Assembly: GCF_004379255.2 (NCBI RefSeq)
Contig: NC_056038.1
Location: forward strand, 7,664,729-7,728,728
Direction: 5' to 3'
Length of the DNA stretch: 64,000 nt
Source: Salvia splendens
Taxonomy: Eukaryota > Streptophyta > Magnoliopsida > Lamiales > Lamiaceae
Below, one piece after another: positions 9,756-22,751 of the stretch. The notes under the pieces were generated by a model, which worked only from the letters and a program-made list of their open reading frames with translations, ran no database searches and was not told where the DNA came from. The translations under genes were made by a program, and so were the position numbers. Numbering within the stretch: the first letter of the stretch is position 1; every line of letters starts with the position of its first letter.

Positions 9756-11735
9756 TTTTGAAGACCGGGGCAGTGAATTCTTCCTCAGGTTCTGCTTATG
9801 CCGAGTTCGGAAACACCAAGGTCATTGTATCTGTGTAAGTGCATGCTTTATCTGATAGATGACACCTAAACATTTATTGGAGAGAAATTTAATATTTTCA
9901 ATACTATTCACCAGTCTTTACATTTTCTAGTACATCTATTCACCAGTCTTTACATTTTGTAGTATATCTAAAAATGGGAAGTTTTGAAATATCCTTCAAG
10001 AAATTGTCATTGTGGCGAATTCCAAGTCTATATATATCATTTTATATGTTTGAGGCTTATTAAATTTCTTCATTTTGCTCCAAGGTTGGAAAAGCATAAC
10101 TAAAATTTCAAACATTGCCTTCTTGTCAAAATTTTTAGGCCATTCACCTCAATTTTTATCTCTCGACAGAAGAACCATTGATTTATCTCATCTTCTTGTC
10201 AACTTCCTCTGAATTCTACATAATTGCTTTGGAGTTTGAATTGGATATATGACATGTATACGTTTGAGATAGAATTCAGAGCATGATGTCTTAGTCTTTC
10301 CATACGTTTGATTTAGAATTCAGAGCATGATGTGTTAGTCTTTCCATGAGTCATGACGTTATTATCTTTCTATAACATAGCATGATGAAACGTTAAATTT
10401 CTTGATTTTCTTTTTTGTTCAGCTTTGGTCCCAGGGAAAGTAAGAAAGCTATGATGTATAGTAATGCTGGACGGTTAAATTGTAATGTCAGTTATACAAC
10501 TTTTGCTTCTCCTGTCCGTGGTCAGGTTAATCATCTTATTTTTTCAGTGATGGTGTTCTATCTTAACCTATATACTCCATTAGTTCTCTATGTATCTGAA
10601 ACTTATACTGCTTGCCGTCTAGACTCCAGAAACCAAGAATATTTCGGCAATGCTCCACAGAGCTCTGGAGGGCGCCATTATACTGAAATCTTTCCCTAAG
10701 ACGACTGTTGATGTCTTCGCTTTGGTATTGGAATCTGGAGGAAGTAAGTATTACCTTTGAGCTTCTTTTTGGGCAAACTCTTGTTCAAAGAAAATATCAG
10801 AATAGTATCTTTGCTGTCATCTTCTCAAAGCAATATTATTTTTGTAGTTTCTGTCTCTCTTGTCTAATGATGAATTATATTTCTTGATTATTCAATAGTA
10901 GTTTCTGGTGAGACAATTTTGGAGTGATGCTTGCCATGCTTACTTGAAACATATAATGTTTGTCACAGGTGATCTTCCGGTAATCACGTCGTGTGCAGTC
11001 TTGCTCTTGCGGATGCAGGCATCATGTTGTATGACATGGTTGCCGCTGTTTCTGTGGTATGAACCCCATGCTTGTATCTTTTCTTTCTTTTGTACTTTTG
11101 TGTGAACAATTCCTCATATCTATGTGATCATGATTGTGACTTTCTTCATTTCATATTAGTTATATAGGATAAAATAATCTAAATTTTTTACCAAATACGA
11201 ATGTCAAATTTGTACATATGCTTTTCATTCATCTTATTTTACCATTTCAAATGTCGATGCACAGTCATGTATTGGGAAGAATCTTCTCATCGACCCTGTA
11301 TCGGAAGAAGAAAGCCATCAAGACGGGGCTCTTACGATCACTTGCATGCCATCGCGTAATGAGGTCACACAGATGACTGTCACTGGGGAGTGGTCGACAA
11401 CTAAGATCAATGAGGTATAGAGAAACATGCTGTCCAAAGGGAGCACATTTGGAGCCTCGCTTATATCAAGTTCTATAATCAGAATCATTGCAAACATGCT
11501 GCTGCCTTGATAGGAAAAAACTTGATTTACTCTTCTGAAACTAGATGTTACAAAATCATAGTGGAAAGAAACTAGGAGTCATGAACTGAAGCCAAGTGAC
11601 ACGTTGTTTGCAGGCAATGCAGTTATGCCTCGATGCTTGTTCGAAGCTGGGGAAGGTCATGAGATCATGTCTTAAAGAAGCTGCTTCTGCTCCACAGGAT
11701 TAGGCACTCTTCCTCATCGTATATAAATATTTTAC

Positions 11736-12081
11736 TGAGTAAAGGCCAAAAATGGTCCTAAACATATGCTAATTTTATGATTTTGGTCCTATACTTTATC
11801 TTTTGAATTTTTGCACCCTGAACATTTTAACTCGGATCACAATTGGTCCTACACTAACAATTCCGTCAATTTTTAAACGGTTTTAACCCGAATGAGACTG
11901 TTAAAATCATCAAAATCGGTCAAAATCGGGTTAAAACCGTTTAAAAATTGACGGAATTGTCAGTGTAGGACCAATTGTGATCCGAGTTGAAATGTTTATG
12001 ATGCAAAAATTCAAAAGATAAAGTATAGGACCAAAATCGTAAAATGGACATATGTTCAGGATCAATTTTGGCTTTTACTCA
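11736..12081. mobile_element. 346-bp foldback MITE just 3' of MTR3
   Basis: The two halves are extended inverted repeats: TGAGTAAAGGCCAAAAATGG at the left pairs with the right end TTTTGGCTTTTACTCA, and most of the interior (GTCCTACACTAACAATTCC against its complement near 11950) also pairs. Flanks carry an 8-bp near-duplication, TATTTTAC (11728-11735) and TATTTCAC (12082-12089). It begins 33 bases after the MTR3 stop codon and so sits in the 3' UTR or polyadenylation region. Superfamily (MULE or hAT) is not certain. Confidence 0.8.
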
Positions 12082-12089
12082 TATTTCAC

Positions 12090-12576
12090 TTCCAACATCA
12101 ATTTTGCTGCTTTTTTGGGTAAGAAAAATGTGACCTAGTAGTTTATATTATTACCAGCATCCTAGTTTTATTGTTGAAACCGTGAATTTTGTGTCCATTT
12201 TCTTTGACAAAGTCATGTGGAATTTGTCAAAGATATATATTTGCTGATGCATGTAGAGATGATGATGATGATCCATTTTCTAAATTTGCAGGCCATATAT
12301 ACTAATTTATGTGAAGCCCTTAGCTTTTCTACTAAATTGTTTGGTTATGTTAACATTTTCTTACTCATTCTTGACTTGATCAGTGATTCAGTATAATAGT
12401 ATTGGAGAAGGAAGAGAGGGAGAGAGCATTTAATGGATGACGGTGGGAGCATATTCCGTGCTGACCGTTAGGGAGCAAGTGTTTTAAATGGAGGTCACTT
12501 GTAACACTGTAAGTGGGACCGACCTAAATCATCAAACTTTCGCCATCATATTACCATACAATGCTATAATTTCGCA
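12090..12576. other. Intergenic stretch, no gene seen
   Basis: AT-rich, with a GATGATGATGATGATC run near 12258 and a purine-rich patch near 12405-12430. I see no coding potential or clear repeat structure. Confidence 0.6.
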
Positions 12577-12579
12577 TTA

Positions 12580-14028
12580 GAGCATTCAGAGTGTTCGCCA
12601 GACAAGCAATAGCCCGGCCATAGCCCAGCCATGCCACATTATCAGCACTAAATTCCTCCTGTCACATCAATTGGACAAGCAACTGGACAAGCAATAGTCC
12701 AGCCCAGTCATGCCACATCATCAGCACTAAAAACAAATAATTAACAATCACACAAAATACAGAATTAAATTCACGCCACATATACGGGAAAATTCAACAA
12801 TTTCATTTAAATTAAAAAAGGTACATAATTTAACAAAATTACATAATAAAAAAAAATTACATACTTTAACAAAATTACATAATTAAAAAAAATCTATCTT
12901 CGTGCAGTCCTCCGCGCCCATAGCAGTTTGAACCGACGAGTTGAGGACGGTGAGGTCGTTGTTCGAACTGGTTACCCCAAAATATGCATGCCAAATCCAC
13001 AGCCGGTAATCAGCTACGGCCTTGAGGACCATCGTGGGATTCTTTCCCTTGTAGCCGGTCGTGTAGAACCCTTTCCAGGCAGCAGGGCAATTCTTCAACT
13101 CCCAACGCATACAATCTATGCTGCTTAACATACCCGGGAACCCATGCTTCTCCCCGTGCATCTGCATCAGCTCCTGGCAGTCTTCGGGGGTTGGGCTTCG
13201 AAGGTACTGCTCAACGAATATTTCAACCACGCCCTGACAAAAATACTTCATACATTCAAGGGCAGTCGTCTCGCCGATGTGGAGGTACTCGTCCCACATG
13301 TCTGTCGCGCCTCCGTAGGCAAGCTGCTTGATTGCCGCAGTGTACTTTTGAATAGGTGTGTGCCCGAGTCTGCCAGCCGCACCGTGCCTGAAGCGGAAAC
13401 ACAGATATCGACGCTCCAAAGCGTCGACAATACGCATAAACAGGACTCTGCTCATCCTAAAACGCCGCCTGAAAAGGATGACGTTAAACCGCGGCTCCGG
13501 TGCGAAGTAGTCTTCGTATAGGCGCTGATGTGCAGCTACGTGATCCCGGTCAATCACTGCTCGGCGGTGGACAACGGGTCGAGGTTGAGGAACCGCCGGC
13601 TGCGAGGCCCGTTGTAGCAGCCGGTCTATCTCTCGGGACGTATAGGCATCCAAATGTTCGTTCAAACGCCGTTCGTACTCCTCAGCATCCCCACCACTAC
13701 CACTACTACTACCACCCGCGTTACTCATTTCACGTTGTTGATCTTGTACAGAAATTAAGATAGAGAGAGTACTCGTTAAAACTAGTGGTGCGAATGAAAA
13801 TGTCGCGCAAATCGCGTATATATAGTGTTTCGAAAAAGAAAAAAAATTGGCTCGCCGGTTCCTCGCCGATCGGGAGGCTGCAATAGCGGCGAGCCGAAAT
13901 TCTCGCCGATTTGGCGCTCGCCGAAATTCTCGCCGATTTGACGCTCGCCGGCTGCAATAGTTCGGCGAGCCGTTTGGCGAGCGCCAAAAATCAGTGAGCC
14001 GCTCGCTAGCCGACCACTGGAGATGCTC
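12580..14028. mobile_element. PIF/Harbinger element (1.45 kb) with C-terminally truncated transposase
   Basis: Ends GAGCATTCAGAGTG and CCACTGGAGATGCTC form short imperfect inverted repeats of the Harbinger GAGCATC type and are flanked by TTA (12577-12579 and 14029-14031), the 3-bp duplication expected for PIF/Harbinger. The right subterminal region is GC-rich and holds a perfect 27-bp tandem duplicate (13894-13920 and 13921-13947) built on CTCGCCGA. The transposase lies inside on the minus strand. Confidence 0.88.
12883..13728 (-). pseudogene. PIF/Harbinger transposase, N-terminal two-thirds
   Basis: 281 codons. A Ser/Gly-rich N-terminus is followed by a conserved block (YFAPEPRFN, FRRRFRMSRVLFMRIVDAL), then GMLSSIDCMRWELKNCPAAWKG, which holds the first catalytic Asp, and LWIWHAYFGVTSSNNDL, which holds the second. 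The normal continuation with the third catalytic residue (the ...DVERAFG region) is absent; after VLNSS the frame runs into unrelated sequence and stops. The protein is therefore predicted inactive. Start taken at 13728 because it gives the Harbinger-like N-terminus just inside the element's right end. Confidence 0.88.
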
Positions 14029-14261
14029 TTATAAATGTGGTGAGTGTCTATTGGAGTATCATTTTGGTTTTGTTGAGGAGAGTATATGATCAACCTGATC
14101 TTAGTTTTAACCGTTCATTCGTGTTATAACTTGTTTGTCTTTGACAGCTATGGATAATCCTAATATGATATTGCATTTAAAAAATAGTTTACTTGTCCCA
14201 TAACTATGAGTTACCTCATTTTATGTCTTACGCTACATATTTATTCAACTCATACTTTTTA

Positions 14262-14582
14262 GAGCATCCACCATGGATGTCCGCCATTGTGCAGCGGTGA
14301 CGTGGATACGGACGTCCGCTGCGGACACCAGAGTTCCGCGGCATTCTCGGGACGTCCGTCGCGACGTCCTTGCGGACGTCCGCCATTGCGTTGACTCCAT
14401 GGACGTCCACGCGGACGTCCCGATTATTTTATTATTTATTTTTATTATTGTGGGAAGTCCGTCGGGATGTCCTTGGGTATGTCCGCCACTGTGCAGTGGG
14501 ATATCCTTATGACGTGACAGAAGGTGTTTTTGGGATATCCGCGGGGATGTCTGCCGGGACATCCGCACCAATGTGGATGCTC
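14262..14582. mobile_element. 321-bp Harbinger-type MITE
   Basis: Ends GAGCATCCACCATGGATG and CCAATGTGGATGCTC are inverted repeats of the Harbinger type, with TTA on the left and TTG on the right as a probable degraded 3-bp duplication. The interior is a GC-rich field of GGACGTCCG-like short palindromes around an AT core (14420-14450), giving a fold-back structure. Confidence 0.75.
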
Positions 14583-15146
14583 TTGCATCTAACAATACCC
14601 AGTCATCGAGATGCTGCCCTCATGAAAATGAGGAGGTTTTTTAATGATTATTATTACTATTATATCTTGATGAGATGCATCACTTTACACGTTTCATCAA
14701 AATACATTGCATATAGGGCCTTTTCATTTGTTAGGATTTTGTCTAAAATATATTTTGATTCCATAATTTTTAAATTTTGATGTTTACTTAATTTTAATCA
14801 GGCAAAAAAATAATGAAAGTAGTGCTATTTTTATGGATTCTAATTAATCATAATTTCTTGGATATTCTTTTTGTCAATAAAAAGATTATTATATATTTAA
14901 TTATTTAATATAATTGTAATAAATTTATAAAAATATAATAATAAAATTATTATTATGTCATATAATAACTAATTAATAAAAACTAATGTAATTATCAATA
15001 TTATATTAAATAATACTGAAGTGCGATAATATAAATAAAGAAATAAATAATTTTAATTATTTAAGTATATGTGGAATCATGTTTATTGTTGTTATTATGT
15101 CATCAACTAATAAATTATTGAGAAAATTTTAATGTTATTAGTAAAA

Positions 15147-15553
15147 GGGTAAATAGCATTTAAATTACTAAGTTTGGTCAAAATCTGGTCTATTCTACAA
15201 AGTTAAAATCCATTAATTAAATTACAAAGTTTCAATTTTTCTAGTTTATCTCATGAGTCGAATTTTGCGTGGAATCTTTGCATCTCTACATTGAAATTCA
15301 TCTTGAAATCTCAATTCAACTTTAAGATCAAGCTCCTTGTGATTACACTTTGGATTATACACACATCTTTTTCGTGATTTAAATCTCAACCCATCTTGAA
15401 ATCTCAATCCACGTCAACAAAGATTCCACCTAAAATTCGACTAATGGGACAAATTAGAAAAATTGAAACTTTGTGATTTAATTAGTGGATTTCAAACTTT
15501 GTGGGATAGATCATATTTTGACCAAACTTGGTGATTTAAATGACTATTTACCC
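15147..15553. mobile_element. 407-bp MITE with 9-bp near-duplication
   Basis: Inverted ends GGGTAAATAG and CTATTTACCC extend inward for more than 80 bases (AAGTTTGGTCAAAAT against ATTTTGACCAAACTT). Flanks are TTAGTAAAA (15138-15146) and TTAGTGAAA (15554-15562), a 9-bp duplication with one change, compatible with the Mutator superfamily. No coding sequence. Confidence 0.82.
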
Positions 15554-15562
15554 TTAGTGAAA

Positions 15563-18210
15563 TAATGACTATTACTATGTTCTCAAGGATTTACTCCTAC
15601 TTTTGAAGCAAATCCTAATTTAATTTTAAAATTATTGATAAACAAATGAATCCGTAGTCCTATTTAAAATGTCCACTGTATATGTTAGAAAATAAATCCA
15701 TCTCATCATCCTCATTAAAATATTCAATTACTTTTTTTTCATTGTACTTTATCATACTCAATTACTCCATCTAAAATCTCGTGTTATTCAATAATTGAGC
15801 ATCTTGAATGAATAATGTGAGCATCTTGAATGAGATAGAGGGAGTATTCTTATATTTGAAAATGAGAGACGGCTATTTTGTAGACCATTGTTGTGCAATA
15901 GTAATGTTATATTTAAGCAAGTAGAAACAAACCACGGGAATTGGAGTATATTTAGTATATGTACATAAGCCACCAACCATATAACAACTTGCAACTATTA
16001 TGTGACTTATAGTCAAAAGAGTTCCTGTTTAAATTTGAAAAAAGTCATATTTTGTAAGAGAAAAGTCCCCATGCCCAATTATGATACCATACACAGCATG
16101 TATATATATTATATGATATGATTGTAGCATAATTTCATCTTGGTACTACTAATTGCATATGTTAAACTGATTTTAAATATTGTGAACGTGCAAGATGAAT
16201 TATAATCTACAATTTATAAAAATGATGTTAAAATCAACATAAAATTATCGGCGCTTTGATCGACGACCAATATATATTTAGTCTCTTGGATTATTTTAAT
16301 CAATGACATGTGCCTATATACCTATATTGATTTTATCAGATTGACCCACATTATTATCTTTCGGTTTTGGCAGCGACATGAAATATTATTTGAAGTGGAG
16401 TGATACTTTGTAACTGGAGTATAAAATTGTGTTCAGATCCTACCAATATTTTCTAAACAATTATTTATATAACTAATAATCCATGATCAAATTGGGATAC
16501 ATTTGTGTAGCATACATATTGATTCAAAAATCAAATATATAGTACTCCATAATTATTTGAATCAAGAATCAAATTACTTTTAGAGCATAGTCTGAGAATT
16601 AATTCTATCAAATAAATTTGTTCTAAAAGAATAGAGAAAATAGTGAATTATATTAGACACTTCTCAAGCTACCAACACGCGATAGTTGGGCAAATAATTG
16701 TACCATCAAATGAATTAAGCAATCACGAATCACGACCTTATAATGAATGGCAACGCAAATTTGATAATATTCCAATGCACGCAATCTGCAATCACTATAA
16801 AAGATGGAAACAACTGATACATCAAATCTCAACAAATCATCGCAAATAAAACGTTGAGATTAGTTAAAAAATTAGGCTACCATTTATATCGACTGCAAAT
16901 GTAATCCAGGTATTATCATTTGATTTTTTACCTATAAGTTATAACCTATGCATACATAAATTTATTCTAAAATCTAAACTAACCCACTTGGGAAAATCCA
17001 GTTTTAGTGGAGTTAGTGCCGAATTTTAACTTATTCTTGAGAATATATCTATTATTTCTATACGTATGTATTGGTCTTTTTAATCAAAAATCAAATTTTG
17101 TTTTATTTAAAACTATTTCTTCAATCATTACTAGTAGATGTAGATCTGTACTTGTACTTATCTATGGGACGAGAAAAATCTTAATTAAAACGTATATACA
17201 CGTGGCAATAGATAATTGGCTGGAGTCCAATTCAGTCAACTCCTGGGATTACATAAAAAAAATCATTAAATTATTTTTATTGCTTGTTGAATCCGTTCAA
17301 TATTCTACTGTAACTGCACATTAATAAACAGACAACCTGCCTGTCCCTGCATCGGCCTCCACTCCACCCCATTCTCAACCTTCTCTACTCTGGACTATCT
17401 ATCTCACTCAATCTCACTCTCTCTCTCACACACATCTGCATACATATACAGCGTATATGGAATCACTTAATACATTGCCATAAATTCGATTCATTTATTT
17501 ATTTCATTTTCGCATATCCATGCTGTCATCTCCTTCACAAAAAACAAAAACTGATGAAACATCAATGAAATATGGAGGCTATTTGTAATCAACCCTCTTA
17601 ATTTGTTGTACCGACTTATGTCAATTTTTTTGTTTCTTCTTATTTATTTTCGTCTTTTTAAATGTAATCAAGCAAAGCGACAGCTGCAAAGGGATGATGA
17701 AAGGAACAATCTTTTGCCAAATTCCTGTAAGTTCCCTTTCTTAATTTTCTGGGATTGCTTCTTTCTTCTCTGTTCATCCTAGAAGTCTCAAAATCTTGAC
17801 TCATTCAATTTGTTAAAATGAATCAATCTCCTTGACTGGTTCTAGTGGAACTAAGCATTCAAATTCGGAGAGGCTTGACATTGTAGTGTAAAGGGGTTTC
17901 AGAATTGACAAGAATTATATGAAAATCCAAGTGCATTGGTCACATGTTTGACCTGACTTCATGTCTGAAAAGGCAAGAAATGAGAGGGCCTATTACATAC
18001 ACCGTGCTCAAAGTTGGGAAAAAAATATTTTCACATGATTTCTTCTGAATGAGAGCTCTTTTTCATATTGGTGGATATGAATTCATGGTCCATCTCTTTC
18101 TGCCAGCTTTCATAGCCCCAATTTTCAGCCAAGTTCTTGCTGCTGGATGCCCTATACATCAAACTATTTATTCGTAGCAAAGGAGGACAAGTTTTGGTGA
18201 TCAAAGAGCC
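15563..18210. other. Gene-free spacer and CNGC15 5' region
   Basis: AT-rich DNA with no credible gene. From about 17335 the sequence turns C/T-rich with CTCACTCTCTCTCTCACACAC (17405-17435), typical of a plant 5' UTR or core promoter, and is the likely leader and 5' UTR intron region of the channel gene beginning at 18211. Confidence 0.55.
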
Positions 18211-20917
18211 ATGGCTTATACTAATTCAAGATCTGTGAGGTGTGCTGTTGCATTTACTTTTTTCTTACTCTGAATATCATCATCAAAATCTCAACTGTTT
18301 GATAGTAGAAGAGATTTTTAAGTCCAGTTTTAATCTTGCAGATTTCATGATGATGTTGAATTTGGGAATTTCAATAGTGACAACTTGTTTAAGGTGCACT
18401 ACAAGATCGATGGAACACGGGTGCCAGAGTCGTGCTCTAAGAAGACTGAAAAGCTGGCTGATAAGGGTGGAAAATCATTGAAAGCCAAGGTGTTATCTCG
18501 CGTCTTTTCAGAAGATTATGAGAGAGTAAAGAAGAGGATTTTGGATCCTCGGGGGCCTGCAATCCGTAGATGGAATAAGATTTTCCTAGTAGCTTGTTTA
18601 GTATCGTTGTTTGTCGACCCCCTATTCTTTTACCTGCCCGTGGTGAGGCAGAATCTCTGCATCGACATAGGATTCACCCTTGAAGTTGTGTTAACAATCA
18701 TAAGATCAATAGCAGATGCCTTTTATGCAATCCAAATTTACATCAAGTTTCGCACTGCTTATGTGGCGCCTTCCTCTCGTGTATTTGGGAGAGGGGAGCT
18801 TGTGATTGATTCGAAGAAGATAGCTTCAAGGTACCTCCGGTGCTACTTCTGGCTTGACGCCATCTGCGCCCTTCCTCTCCCTCAGGTTTGTCAAGTGAAA
18901 CTCATTCATCCTCGTCTTCTACTTGTTTGTGTCAAAAGCAAAGCCTTATTATAACTGTGATTGATGCTGTAGATGCTGATTTGGGGGATTATCCCTAGCT
19001 TGAGAGGTTCAACAATGACCAACACCAAGAATGTGCTTAGGTTCATAATCATATTCCAATACATTCCAAGACTTTTTCTTATGTTTCCTCTCTCCTCACA
19101 AATTGTGAAGGCTACTGGTGTTGTCACAGAAACAGCTTGGGCTGGAGCTGCTTACAATCTCATGCTATACATGCTTGCTAGCCATGTAAGTCCACACACA
19201 CATATATATATATATATATGTATAGTTGATTCAATTGTTATGAAGAAACACAATGTAATAAGTATGACTTTCTCGCATTTTTACAGGTTTTAGGTGCTTC
19301 TTGGTATCTTTTATCAATTGAGAGGCAAGAGGCTTGCTGGAGGCATGCCTGTGACCTAGAATCCGCGTCGTGTCTGTTCAAATACTTTGACTGCCGGAGG
19401 GTCATGGATACCGGAAGGAATGCTTGGTTCTTGTCCAGCAATGTTACGAATCAGTGCAATCCGGATAAGAGCCATTATCCTTTTGGCATCTATGGAGATG
19501 CTGTATCTTTCGACGTCACATCAGCAAGCTTCTTCAACAAGTACTTCTACTGCCTCTGGTGGGGGCTGAAGAACCTTAGGTAAATGCTTTTCCCTTAGTA
19601 CTCATATCCCCTTGATAGTTTTTGGAAAGTATTCACTTTGCATTGAGCAGACTAGTATATTGAATATAGGATTGTGCTTTGTGATTGTGCAGTTCTCTGG
19701 GGCAGAATCTTGCTACAAGCACCTATGTTGGAGAGATAAGCTTTGCAATCATTATGGCGACGCTTGGTCTCGTCTTGTTTGCATTGCTCATTGGAAATAT
19801 GCAAGTAAGGGAGAGGAAGATCATGTTTAGCTTGATGAATAGAGAGTAATGTAATTGTTGGATCATGTTTTCCCCCATTGATTTGCAGACATACCTCCAA
19901 TCGACAACGGTTCGATTAGAAGAATGGAGAATACGAAGAACAGATACCGAGCAGTGGATGCATCATCGGCAGCTGCCTCAAGAGCTGAGGCAATCCGTGC
20001 GCAAGTATGATCAGTACAAATGGGTTGCCACGAGAGGCGTTGATGAGGAAGTTCTGCTCAAGGGCCTCCCTCTCGATCTCAGACGCGACATCAAGCGCCA
20101 CCTCTGCTACGACCTTGTTCGAAGGGTTCGACCTCATAAACCTTTAAACCTCTGTTTCCTTCAAGATTAGTAATAGTAGTATATGCAACTTTGGTGCTGA
20201 AGTTATGCAATGTTGTTTGGTCTTTGATTCCAACAGGTGCCCCTCTTCGACTGGATGGACGAGAGGATGTTGGACGCGATATGCGAGAGGCTCAAGCCCG
20301 CGCTGTGCACAGAGGGCACGTGCCTAGTGCGGGAGGGCGATCCCGTCAACGAAATGCTATTCATTATACGTGGGAACCTCGATTCCTACACCACAAATGG
20401 CGGTCGGACCGGGTTCTTCAACTCCTGCCGCATTGGTCCAGGGGAATTCTGCGGCGAGGAGCTTCTCACGTGGGCCCTCGACCCCCGCCCGAGCGTCATC
20501 CTCCCGTCCTCCACGCGGACGGTGAAGGCCATATCGGAGGTCGAGGCATTCGCCCTCCGAGCCGAGGATCTTAAGTTTGTGGCGGGGCAGTTTCGCAGGC
20601 TACATAGCAAGCAACTAAGGCACAAGTTTAGATTCTACTCCCACCAGTGGAGGGCTTGGGCTGCTTGCTTCATTCAGGCGGCGTGGCGGCGCTACAAGAA
20701 GCGGAGGAGTGCGGCGGAGCTCCGGGCGTTGGAGAGTCTGGATGAAGAGGAATCGGAGCAACCGGCTGAGGAGAAGGAGATGCATGTTTATGCAGGGAGA
20801 TTGGCTGTTAGTAGGAGAGTTGTGAAGCATCTCAAGCATACTGACTCCGGTTCGAGTAAAGCCGGTTCGCTGCAGAAGCCGACCGAACCGGATTTTTCTA
20901 CCATAGAGGATGAATAG
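18211..20917 (+). CDS. CNGC15: Cyclic nucleotide-gated ion channel, CNGC15-type, 702 aa
   Basis: A six-helix cation channel subunit with C-terminal cyclic-nucleotide and calmodulin binding; CNGC15 in Arabidopsis is a nuclear-envelope Ca2+ channel. Exons are 18211-18239, 18342-18885, 18973-19185, 19287-19579, 19693-19804, 19889-20125 and 20237-20917, totalling 2109 nt in frame. The N-terminus MAYTNSRSVRFHDDVEFGN and the KVLSRVFSEDYERVKKRILDP block are CNGC15-like. Helix S1 covers IFLVACLVSLFVDPLFFYL; FRTAYVAPSSRVFGRGELV precedes S4. The pore side is YCLWWGLKNLSSLGQNL, S6 is FAIIMATLGLVLFALLIGNMQ, and TYLQSTTVRLEEWR is the C-linker. The nucleotide-binding domain has GDPVNEMLFIIRG and GEFCGEELLTWAL; an IQ motif follows (CFIQAAWRRYKKR). 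The tiny first exon of 29 nt is supported by frame and conservation. No defect seen. The CNGC family is certain, the CNGC15 subtype very likely. Confidence 0.93.
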
Positions 20918-22751
20918 AAATCGGGCAAATGTGATGTCGAGGTGGGCCTCTGGCAGAACAGTAGGTTAATGACCCTCCCCTTAGCAGGACACTGCGTACC
21001 TTGATTGAAAACCTCTCACAATATTGTCGGACTGGGATGTGGAGGGTCTCTGGGGGGTTGGGGTTTCAACCAACCTTTTCGCAAGAAATCGGGCAAATGT
21101 ACAATGTAAAGCCGAAATTGTACGTGGATATGTGGATTATTTGACATTATTCTTTTTTATATATGTATAATGTTTTCAGTTAGAATGGATTTGAGTGGTT
21201 GTGGACTTGTGGTGATCATTTTGAACGGTATAGATAAATAAAAACTATACTTAGTTTACGCTCTTGTTTGATTGTGGTCGAGTTGTTGAGAATTTACGAA
21301 AATCAATGCTGCTAGTTATGGATCTTATTTTTCTGCGTTGTTTGTATATTGACTATATTAAATTTTAGTATTGTAAGAACAACCAAATCATTGTAAGCAT
21401 ATTTTGAAGGCTAGTAATAAAAAATAACTAAATTATAATACTCCTATAATAGAATTCAAATCGTAAGCATTAGATTTAAAATAGAAGAGTGAGATTAAAG
21501 ATACAAAGGTAATTTTTAGATTCAATACGTCATTTAAAGATCATTTTAGACTTTGAGTTCATACGAAGGATATGAACTTGGATGGACTATACGATCTAAA
21601 AGTAATCTTAATCTTCAGTTATGAATTAAATCAATAAAAAATGATCTAAAAATGACCTACTTTACTCTGTAATTGGCATCTAAAAATGACTTTATTATTT
21701 GGTTAAACATTATGATCTAGTATTTTTTTAACACTATTCATATTTTGAATATTGATGAGAATTATTTTGGGGTGTATGAATTTTTAAGCCCAATAGACTG
21801 GACCTTAAACCCAAATTAGTATTTTGGGCCTCCATAAATTAATTACTATGTAGTAGCAATACTAGTATACTTTTCATTGCAGTGCGCACCGCAGCCCAAG
21901 TTTTTGTAAACTCCGTTCCATTCCGTTACATATAACGATATACTACTATAGTCTATAGTGCTCCATGTTATTGTTTTTGTTTGTGACTTTTATATACTCC
22001 AGCTTCAAACCTTTATCAATTTACATTTAAAGGCTATCATATTATTATACATAATTATTAAAATGGCCAAAGAGTCAACGTCTAGCTAATTTCAGCATCA
22101 GACTTTCCCAATCCAACACTTTTAGCTGTGTTCCATAAAAGAAAAGTAAATTCAATCATCATTCCCTCTTTTCTAATTAGAGTGGTGCTTGCTGCAACTT
22201 TAATTTCTCGAATTTTGACAACTCAGCGTCATAAAAGTCCATTGATCAAAGTCAACGTTTCAATCCTACAAAATGTGTCCTTGCAAATGTCTAGTGAACA
22301 TCTCCTACATTTTATGCACAAATTCCGACTTCATTTGATAAACTTGTTTTATCGTTATTTCAAATTTTGGCACGTCAATAGATTTTCACATCTCCTTTTC
22401 AATTAGTCGAAACGTTATTTGCATCATATTTAAAAATCAATGAAGTTATTGTAAAATTTGGTACTGCATTAAGTAGTAGTAGTAGTAGTAGTAGTACAAT
22501 ATTTAGGCATAAATTAATTTTTTTTAAAAAAACATGATGCTACTACTATCAATGAAACGAGTGGCTTATCCATAGGCACAAGGCCTATAGAGTTAATTGG
22601 GCCCAAGATTCCACTATTGATAGGCATAGCCCATTGCAGTCTGTTTTGTTTTATTACTATATCACTTCTGTAGTCAACGTGGGTATTACTAAAGAATAAA
22701 GACAAACGTAAAAAAATTCTAGTAAGAATGCATTTCAATGATTTCATCCCT
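20918..22751. other. CNGC15 3' UTR and gene-free spacer
   Basis: The first 250 bases are the probable 3' UTR. The rest is AT-rich with no coding signal; an (AGT)n run lies at 22471-22495. Confidence 0.6.
22471..22495. repeat. AGT trinucleotide microsatellite
   Basis: About eight tandem AGT units in intergenic DNA. Confidence 0.85.

Larger units (their letters stand above)
3206..11703 (+). pseudogene. MTR3: Exosome core subunit MTR3 / RRP41-like (RNase PH fold), TE-loaded intron 1 and exon-5 frameshift
   Basis: Encodes an RNase PH-like ring subunit of the RNA exosome (plant MTR3, also called RRP41L), a 3'-5' RNA processing complex of nucleus and cytosol. Exons are 3206-3341, 9756-9834, 10423-10525, 10623-10743, 10969-11056, 11265-11414 and 11614-11703, all with GT-AG borders. 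The N-terminus MAGKPGAAAPTYSP, then WVRPDCRG, VSVFGPRESKKAMMYS, LNCNVSYTTFASPVRGQ, MLHRALEGAI and FPKTTVDVFALVLESGG are all family hallmarks. Intron 1 is 6.4 kb because a Copia element (3423-8511) and a MULE MITE (8653-8997) lie in it. Exon 5 is one base short: up to TSCA the frame is right, after about 10996 the expected LALADAGIMLYDMVAAVSV reads only in the next frame. Splicing exon 6 on in the shifted frame gives TGA at 11374-11376. Exons 6-7 are otherwise intact. Pseudogene, recent allele or assembly error are all possible; the family call itself is firm. Confidence 0.8.
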
